Below, in pieces: positions 7,110-10,983 of a stretch of DNA of 10,983 nucleotides. A program made the position numbers and the translations under genes. This DNA comes from Treponema sp. (GTDB lineage: Bacteria > Spirochaetota > Spirochaetia > Treponematales > Breznakiellaceae). The DNA lies in assembly GCA_031281925.1 (NCBI GenBank), contig JAITES010000075.1, positions 1-10,983 of the forward strand. The letters run 5' to 3'. The notes under the pieces were generated by a model that did not search any database, was not told where the DNA came from, and worked only from the letters and a program-made list of their open reading frames with translations. Each line of letters begins with the position of its first letter. Positions within the stretch are counted from its first letter, which is position 1.

Positions 7110-7134
7110 TTACCGATACTTGAATTTTTTTCCG
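7102..7134. repeat. Direct repeat TGAATTTTTTWCCG in the divergent region
   Basis: TGAATTTTTTACCG (7102-7115) and TGAATTTTTTTCCG (7121-7134) differ at one base and start 19 bp apart. Each copy overlaps one of the two palindromes, so the direct and inverted repeats interlock across 7094-7145. Confidence 0.4.
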
Positions 7135-7145
7135 CTTGCGGAAAA
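7128..7145. promoter_or_regulatory. Perfect palindrome upstream of the hexokinase promoter (possible operator)
   Basis: TTTTCCGCttGCGGAAAA: two 8-base arms around a two-base centre, just upstream of the -35 region of the hexokinase promoter. It could instead fold as a small hairpin with A and T flanks and act as a weak terminator, but no gene ends nearby that would need one, so an operator is preferred. Confidence 0.4.
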
Positions 7146-7167
7146 TCTTCAGTCCATACATACTTAA

Positions 7168-7192
7168 TGGTATAATTCAGCATAAAAGAGGA
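7168..7192 (+). promoter_or_regulatory. Extended -10 promoter and ribosome binding site of hexokinase
   Basis: TGG followed by TATAAT (7171-7176) is a perfect extended -10 element. Seventeen bases upstream only TTCAGT (7148-7153) offers a weak -35, as is usual for extended -10 promoters. Transcription would start near 7183. GAGGA (7188-7192) lies five bases before ATG 7198 and fixes that start. Confidence 0.62.
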
Positions 7193-7197
7193 AGAAT

Positions 7198-8547
7198 ATG
7201 ACATTTAATCCCCGGGAACTTTCCGATTTCGCCCGTTTCTACGGTTTTCATTACAATAACCTCAATCCGCTTTCCCTGGCCCATGATGTGCTTATTGATA
7301 TGGAGCGGGGGCTCAAGGGCGAGCCTTCCAGCCTTCCCATGATTCCCTCATGGATACGGCCGGTAACCCGGATTCAGGCCGGGAAAACGGTGCTGGCCCT
7401 CGATGCGGGGGGGACGAATCTCCGGGCCAGCCTGGTTCACTTTGACGATCAGGACAAGGCTCTGGCGGAGGGGACGGTGAAGGCTCCCATGCCGGGTACC
7501 AGGGGCCAGGTGAATTCCGTACAGTTTTTTGACCAGATAGCGGCTCTTGCAGGCCCCCTGCTGGAAAAGGCCCCCAACATTGAAGGGATAGGGTTTACCT
7601 TCTCCTATCCCATGGAGATAACCAGAGAGGCGGACGGTATACTTTTAGCCTTCAGCAAGGAGGTGGACGCTCCTGAGCTGATAGGGAAGTCTGTGGGAGC
7701 GGGGCTCCGGGAAGCGCTGGGAAGGCGGGGCCTCAACTATAAGGGCCGCATCATCATGCTCAACGATACGGTGGCGACATTGCTTTCGGGTCTTGTAGAA
7801 ATTCCTCCGGACGGGGAAGCGGAGAAAACCGAAAACAGGTACGGCATCGCGGGGGGGCCTGTGATCGGCTTTATCCTGGGAACGGGTTTTAACACCGCGT
7901 ATCCGGAAAAGAGCATACCCAAAATCGGCTTTAGTTCGGAAGATCCCCAGATTGTCGTGTGCGAAACCGGTACCTTCAACTTCCGCTACCGGGGCCAGCT
8001 TGACCGGGAATACGACGCCACCACGAAGACCCCCAATGTTTATACACAGGAGAAGGCCACTTCCGGCGCGTACCTTGGGCCCCTCACCCTTCATATTCTG
8101 CAGCAGGCCGTGAAGGACAAGGTGATACAGTTCAAGCGTTCATCAGAATTCCTTGCCATGAATACCCTGCAGACCAGGGATCTCAACGAATTCATGCGCC
8201 ATCCTTTGGCCGCCCGGGAGCCCCTGGGGAATCTCATCGGCCTTGACGAAAAGGAGGCCCTGGCCGCCGTGCAGTACCTTACTTCCATTGTTACCGAACG
8301 GGCCGGCATGCTTTCCGCCGCGGTGGTGGCCGCCCAGGTTGAACGGGTTGCCGCAAGCTATGAGCCATATACCCCGGTGCGCATTGCCGTGGAGGGCACC
8401 ACCTACATGATCTATAAATACATGCGCCGCGCTCTGGAATCCTGGCTGCATTACATGCTCTATTCCGACAAGCCGAGGCCCTACGTCATCGCTCCTGTGG
8501 AACAGGCGAGTCTCTTCGGCGCCGCGGTAGCCGCGCTGAGCGAATAG
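7198..8547 (+). CDS. Hexokinase (eukaryote-like hexokinase family)
   Basis: A 449-residue cytoplasmic sugar kinase that transfers phosphate from ATP to the 6-hydroxyl of glucose and related hexoses, feeding glycolysis. It has all the landmarks of the actin/hexokinase fold: phosphate-1 LALDAGGTNLR (66-76); the sugar-binding GFTFSYP (132-138); LNDTVATLLSG (188-198) with the catalytic base Asp190; phosphate-2 GFILGTGFNTAYPE (224-237); a Glu-containing ETGTF (256-260) where yeast-type enzymes have the glucose-binding E-W-G; EKATSGAYLG (285-294); and the adenosine segment VEGTTYMIYKYM (398-409). Length and motifs match the about 50-kDa hexokinases of eukaryotes and treponemes, not the roughly 320-residue ROK or Glk bacterial glucokinases. 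A run of seven G at 7851-7857 lies mid-gene. The gene is monocistronic, divergent from the PadR operon and convergent with the MEMO-family gene. Confidence 0.93.
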   Translation: MTFNPRELSDFARFYGFHYNNLNPLSLAHDVLIDMERGLKGEPSSLPMIPSWIRPVTRIQAGKTVLALDAGGTNLRASLVHFDDQDKALAEGTVKAPMPGTRGQVNSVQFFDQIAALAGPLLEKAPNIEGIGFTFSYPMEITREADGILLAFSKEVDAPELIGKSVGAGLREALGRRGLNYKGRIIMLNDTVATLLSGLVEIPPDGEAEKTENRYGIAGGPVIGFILGTGFNTAYPEKSIPKIGFSSEDPQIVVCETGTFNFRYRGQLDREYDATTKTPNVYTQEKATSGAYLGPLTLHILQQAVKDKVIQFKRSSEFLAMNTLQTRDLNEFMRHPLAAREPLGNLIGLDEKEALAAVQYLTSIVTERAGMLSAAVVAAQVERVAASYEPYTPVRIAVEGTTYMIYKYMRRALESWLHYMLYSDKPRPYVIAPVEQASLFGAAVAALSE

Positions 8548-8562
8548 TTTCAGATTTGGGGC

Positions 8563-8589
8563 TGTTTCAAAATTTAAGTTTTTGGAACA
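8563..8589. terminator. Possible bidirectional hairpin between convergent genes
   Basis: A 10-bp stem (TGTTTCAAAA with TTTTGGAACA, one G-U pair) with a 7-base loop sits in the 50-bp gap between the hexokinase stop and the MEMO-family stop. No clean U run follows on either strand, so it is not a textbook intrinsic terminator. Its location between convergent ends is the main support. Confidence 0.35.
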
Positions 8590-8597
8590 CGCTTATT

Positions 8598-9476
8598 TTA
8601 CTGATAGCTTATTGCTCCATAGTAAACGATGGTGTTTTCCTCTCCTCTGGCGCTCAGCATGGGGCCGTTGGAAGGAGCGGCGCATGTCGTTGCCTCAAGA
8701 TCCTTCACAAGGCCGCTTTCCAGGAGGCTTGCGGCCAGAGCGCCCCCGCAGGAACTTACTTTTTTCCGGGAAAGGGCGGTTCCGAACTGCCAGGGATCCT
8801 TGTTGAGGAGAAGTTTCAGAGCCTCTTCCGCCTGGATGCGGGCCAGTGAGGGATCCGGATTAACCGATAAATTACAGGAAACTATACAAAGCGTGTTGTT
8901 CATGAGGGGGCCGAAAACCTTCCCCAGGGTATCTGCCAGAATCGAAATATACTCAGGTCCCAAACCTCCCAAAAGGATGGGTATGATAAGAGCCCGGGGG
9001 AAACAGTATTTAACCAGAGGGAGAAGCACCTCCAGAGAATGTTCCTTGAGATGGGGAATATCATCTACCACGAAGAAGGGTGAAAGGGCAGCCAGGTTGG
9101 CGGAATACAGATGATCCACCGCGAGGTTGCCCAGGGGTGTACTGAAATAATCCGATTCCGAAAGGAAGATCCCCTTCTCGGTTTCCCCGTGAATAGGCCC
9201 CAGCATCAGAACCCGTTCAACCCTGTCGGGGCCTTCCGTTCTGCCCGCCGCGGTGATAAAGGCCCCTGCCGCAATCATTCCGGAAATATCCCAGGAGCCG
9301 TGAGGCGCGATTATTGCCTTTGCCCTTCCGCCTTTACCCATTTCCAGACCATAGGCATGAAGCCGGGCCGCCACTTCCGCCGCATCATCCGGGTAAAAAA
9401 GGCTTGCAACTATCGGGAAGCGTGAACGCCTGGGAAGCACAGTATCTTTTGATGCCGCCTTCGGTAGTTTGTGCAT
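8598..9476 (-). CDS. amrB: AmmeMemoRadiSam system protein B / MEMO1-family protein
   Basis: A 292-residue protein of the MEMO1 family, which shares the fold of class III extradiol dioxygenases and is often encoded with AMMECR1 and radical-SAM proteins. Family signatures in order: FPIVASLFYPDD (20-31, usually A-G-x-F/W-Y-P), IIAPHGSWDISG (55-66, usually PHAGY-YSG) with His59, LGPIHG (92-97, usually LGPSHH) with His96, YFSTPLGNLAVD (110-121), LKEHSLEVLLPLV (143-155) with His146, and IIPILLG (164-170). The usual S-S-D-L-S-H-Y segment is changed to SCNLSVN (200-206), losing Asp and His, and the late CG-GP segment is SCGGALAA (242-249) with Cys243. Neither AMMECR1 nor the radical-SAM gene is in the window. 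The biochemical role is unknown even for well-kept members; this one may have lost metal chemistry. No ribosome binding site precedes the ATG, but a promoter ends almost at it. Confidence 0.82.
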   Translation of the reverse strand: MHKLPKAASKDTVLPRRSRFPIVASLFYPDDAAEVAARLHAYGLEMGKGGRAKAIIAPHGSWDISGMIAAGAFITAAGRTEGPDRVERVLMLGPIHGETEKGIFLSESDYFSTPLGNLAVDHLYSANLAALSPFFVVDDIPHLKEHSLEVLLPLVKYCFPRALIIPILLGGLGPEYISILADTLGKVFGPLMNNTLCIVSCNLSVNPDPSLARIQAEEALKLLLNKDPWQFGTALSRKKVSSCGGALAASLLESGLVKDLEATTCAAPSNGPMLSARGEENTIVYYGAISYQ

Positions 9477-9485
9477 ACTACTACA

Positions 9486-9514
9486 ATTTTAAGATCCGCC
9501 CTTCGCTCTTGCAA
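9486..9514 (-). promoter_or_regulatory. Promoter of the MEMO-family gene, with a palindrome over the -35
   Basis: On the minus strand TTGCAA (9514-9509), a 17-base spacer and TAAAAT (9491-9486). Transcription should start around 9479, about three bases from ATG 9476, which fits the absence of a ribosome binding site. The -35 forms the centre of a perfect 12-bp palindrome, CTCTTGCAAGAG (9506-9517), a possible repressor site. Confidence 0.45.
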
Positions 9515-9553
9515 GAGATTTTACAAAAAAAACACCATGAATCGCATAAATAC

Positions 9554-10963
9554 TCACTTTTCGACCCGGCACTGTTCCAGTTCCCCGAGCCTGGCCTCGT
9601 CGGTCTTTATATGGAGATTTTTTTCCTGAGTGGGGATCACCAGTCCCTTTGGCCCGCCCCTGGCCCGCCTCAGGTACTTTACCTGGGTATAGAAGAGGTC
9701 TCCCTCGCCGTTGTTCCGTCCCTTTGAATAGAAGAGCGCCAGATTTCCCGCATCGAGCAGTATGTCCAGGGGAACGGTCTTGCCGGATCTCTGTTTGATA
9801 AATACATAGGAACCGGGAAAATCCCTCACATGGAGCCAGAGATCGTTACCCTTCACATGACGGCGAAGGAGTTCATCGTTTTCCGCAGCATCCCTGCCTA
9901 CAACGATCAGCCAGTCCCTGCGCCTGAAGGAGAGTCCCGGCCGCTTGCGATCCTGCTCCCGTGCGGCGGATGTCCTCACCCCTCCTGTTTTAAGGAACTT
10001 GTGGAGAGCAAAAGGATTCTCTTCTTCCATGAGACGGGACAGAGTCTGTTCAAGCCGGGCCTTTTCCTTTTCTCCCGTTTCAATTTCCCGGCGCAGGTCC
10101 TCAAGGCCGCTCTTCTGCCTGCGGTACTGTTCATAGTAAGCTTCCGCCTGGGCCGCCGCGGATTTTTTTGGGTCAAGCTTTAGCCGTATCTTTTCCCCGG
10201 TGTAGAAATTGTCCGCTTCCAGCCACTCGTCCCCGTTTTTAACCGCGGAAATATTGGCAAGGATAATGTCTCCTGAAATACGCAGGGTTTCTGCCGCGCT
10301 GAATTCCTTCTCTTTTTCCCGCAGCCGTTCCAGGGATGCGGCAAGCCGTCCTATGCTACCTTCAAAATTTCTGCGGGCCTGTTCACGCAGGGCTTCCAGG
10401 GAGAGGGCCCCTCCCTGCTCAGCATAGAAGCTGTCGATTTTTTCGTTGAAGGAACCTTCGCCCTCCAGTTCCCGGATGGCGTATTCCTGTTTGGCAGAGG
10501 TGGAATGTTCGGGGGTATAATGGCCGCCTGTAAGTTCTCCCCGTTTCGGAAGCCGCCGCATCGCGTCAAGGATCAGCCCATCTTCATCCGTGCAGATAAG
10601 GTTGGCCGCGTTCGACCAGAGCCGGGCGTAGAGTTTGTAGTGTTTTTCACCCTGCCTTACAGTAATACGGACGATGCGGTTGTCTCCCAGCTGCAGGGCC
10701 TCTTCTATCCGGCCGTTTACGATTCTGGAATTGAGGAATTCGGCAAAGCGGAGAGGCTTGTCGCTTTTCGGGAGGCTCCTGAACGTTTCATGAATCCTGC
10801 ATGCCCCCGGCGAGAGCGAGACAAGGAGCATTCTGGCGCCTTCCTTTCCGTAGAGGCGGAAGGCCATGACATCGTAGGCGCTCTGTATCACCTTCTGGAT
10901 CTGTGAACCGGGCAATTTCAATTCTTCGAGGATCAGGTTTATCTCTTTCCAGTTCAAGGACAT
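9554..10963 (-). CDS. NFACT-family protein (RqcH / fibronectin-binding-A-like), short form
   Basis: A 469-residue protein with the NFACT layout: N-terminal NFACT-N part (about 1-150), coiled-coil middle (about 190-315, EREK-, LRREIETGEKEKARLEQTL) and C-terminal NFACT-R RNA-binding domain (about 345-455). NFACT-R is well kept: VVGRDAAENDELLRRHVKGNDLWLHVRDFPGSYVFIK, then LLDAGNLALFYSKGR and YTQVKYLRRARGGPKGLVI. Members such as RqcH bind split 50S subunits carrying peptidyl-tRNA and add alanine tails to stalled chains. The protein is about 100 residues shorter than typical RqcH (about 570); no helix-hairpin-helix segment (G-V-S-P-like) is seen between about 150 and 200. Where RqcH has the Asp-Arg pair, this reads GDNRIVRI (93-100), so Asp appears replaced by Asn95. 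ATG 10963 matches the family MS- start. There is no clear ribosome binding site. Confidence 0.85.
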   Translation of the reverse strand: MSLNWKEINLILEELKLPGSQIQKVIQSAYDVMAFRLYGKEGARMLLVSLSPGACRIHETFRSLPKSDKPLRFAEFLNSRIVNGRIEEALQLGDNRIVRITVRQGEKHYKLYARLWSNAANLICTDEDGLILDAMRRLPKRGELTGGHYTPEHSTSAKQEYAIRELEGEGSFNEKIDSFYAEQGGALSLEALREQARRNFEGSIGRLAASLERLREKEKEFSAAETLRISGDIILANISAVKNGDEWLEADNFYTGEKIRLKLDPKKSAAAQAEAYYEQYRRQKSGLEDLRREIETGEKEKARLEQTLSRLMEEENPFALHKFLKTGGVRTSAAREQDRKRPGLSFRRRDWLIVVGRDAAENDELLRRHVKGNDLWLHVRDFPGSYVFIKQRSGKTVPLDILLDAGNLALFYSKGRNNGEGDLFYTQVKYLRRARGGPKGLVIPTQEKNLHIKTDEARLGELEQCRVEK

Positions 10964-10968
10964 ACCGC

Positions 10969-10976
10969 ATTGTATA
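10969..10976 (-). promoter_or_regulatory. Possible -10 of the NFACT-family gene
   Basis: On the minus strand TATACAAT (10976-10969) contains two overlapping -10-like hexamers, TATACA and TACAAT, six to eight bases before ATG 10963. The window ends before any -35 could be seen. If used, the mRNA would have almost no leader. Confidence 0.25.
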
Positions 10977-10983
10977 TCATAAT

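Noticed and set aside
7645..8094. Minus-strand open frame of 149 codons within hexokinase
   Set aside because: Lies entirely within a hexokinase frame that carries all catalytic motifs; its translation has no family features.
8629..9114. Plus-strand open frame of 161 codons opposite the MEMO-family gene
   Set aside because: A shadow of the MEMO-family coding frame; Arg/Ser/Pro-rich with no recognisable motif.
9525..9546. T8 run on the minus strand after the NFACT stop, considered as an intrinsic terminator
   Set aside because: No stable hairpin precedes the T run; only three-base pairings could be drawn, so it was not called.

Overview
The window looks like part of the chromosome of a Treponema-like spirochaete of moderate G+C. 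This is an inference. It rests on a eukaryote-like hexokinase of the kind known from treponemes, a large lipoprotein with a relaxed lipobox, and a short NFACT-family protein. There are no RNA genes, insertion sequences, CRISPR arrays or phage genes, and genes are densely packed, with no gap longer than about 180 bases.

Layout. (1) 1-678 (+) is the 3' end of an archaeal/eukaryotic-type aspartyl-tRNA synthetase. (2) 700-3210 (-) is a large, unrecognised, visibly A+T-richer lipoprotein. It has a near-consensus promoter preceded by a tandem 15-bp repeat. (3) 3375-4766 (+) is a MATE-family exporter whose stop codon overlaps that of the next, convergent gene. (4) 7019-4763 (-) is a compact three-gene operon: a DUF4097 beta-repeat protein, a PadR-type repressor and a HAAS-domain (permease-prefix-like) membrane protein. 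It is driven by a TTGACA/17/TATACA promoter. (5) 7198-8547 (+) is a hexokinase, divergent from the operon. The 178-bp gap between them holds both promoters, two perfect palindromes and a direct repeat. (6) 9476-8598 (-) is a MEMO1/AmmeMemoRadiSam-B family protein. (7) 10963-9554 (-) is an NFACT (RqcH-like) protein that is short and appears to lack the helix-hairpin-helix part.

How the parts fit. The hexokinase commits sugar to glycolysis; the synthetase and the NFACT protein belong to translation and possibly to ribosome quality control. The one real functional module is the PadR-HAAS-DUF4097 operon, a recurrent bacterial combination that probably forms a self-regulated envelope-sensing or envelope-stress unit. 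The lipoprotein and MATE genes have no evident tie to it.

Most noteworthy observations: the operator-rich divergent region; an in-frame 111-bp tandem duplication inside the DUF4097 gene; apparent loss of key residues in both the NFACT and MEMO proteins; and promoter positions suggesting leaderless or nearly leaderless mRNAs for several minus-strand genes. I saw no clear sign of an entirely new multi-gene system.
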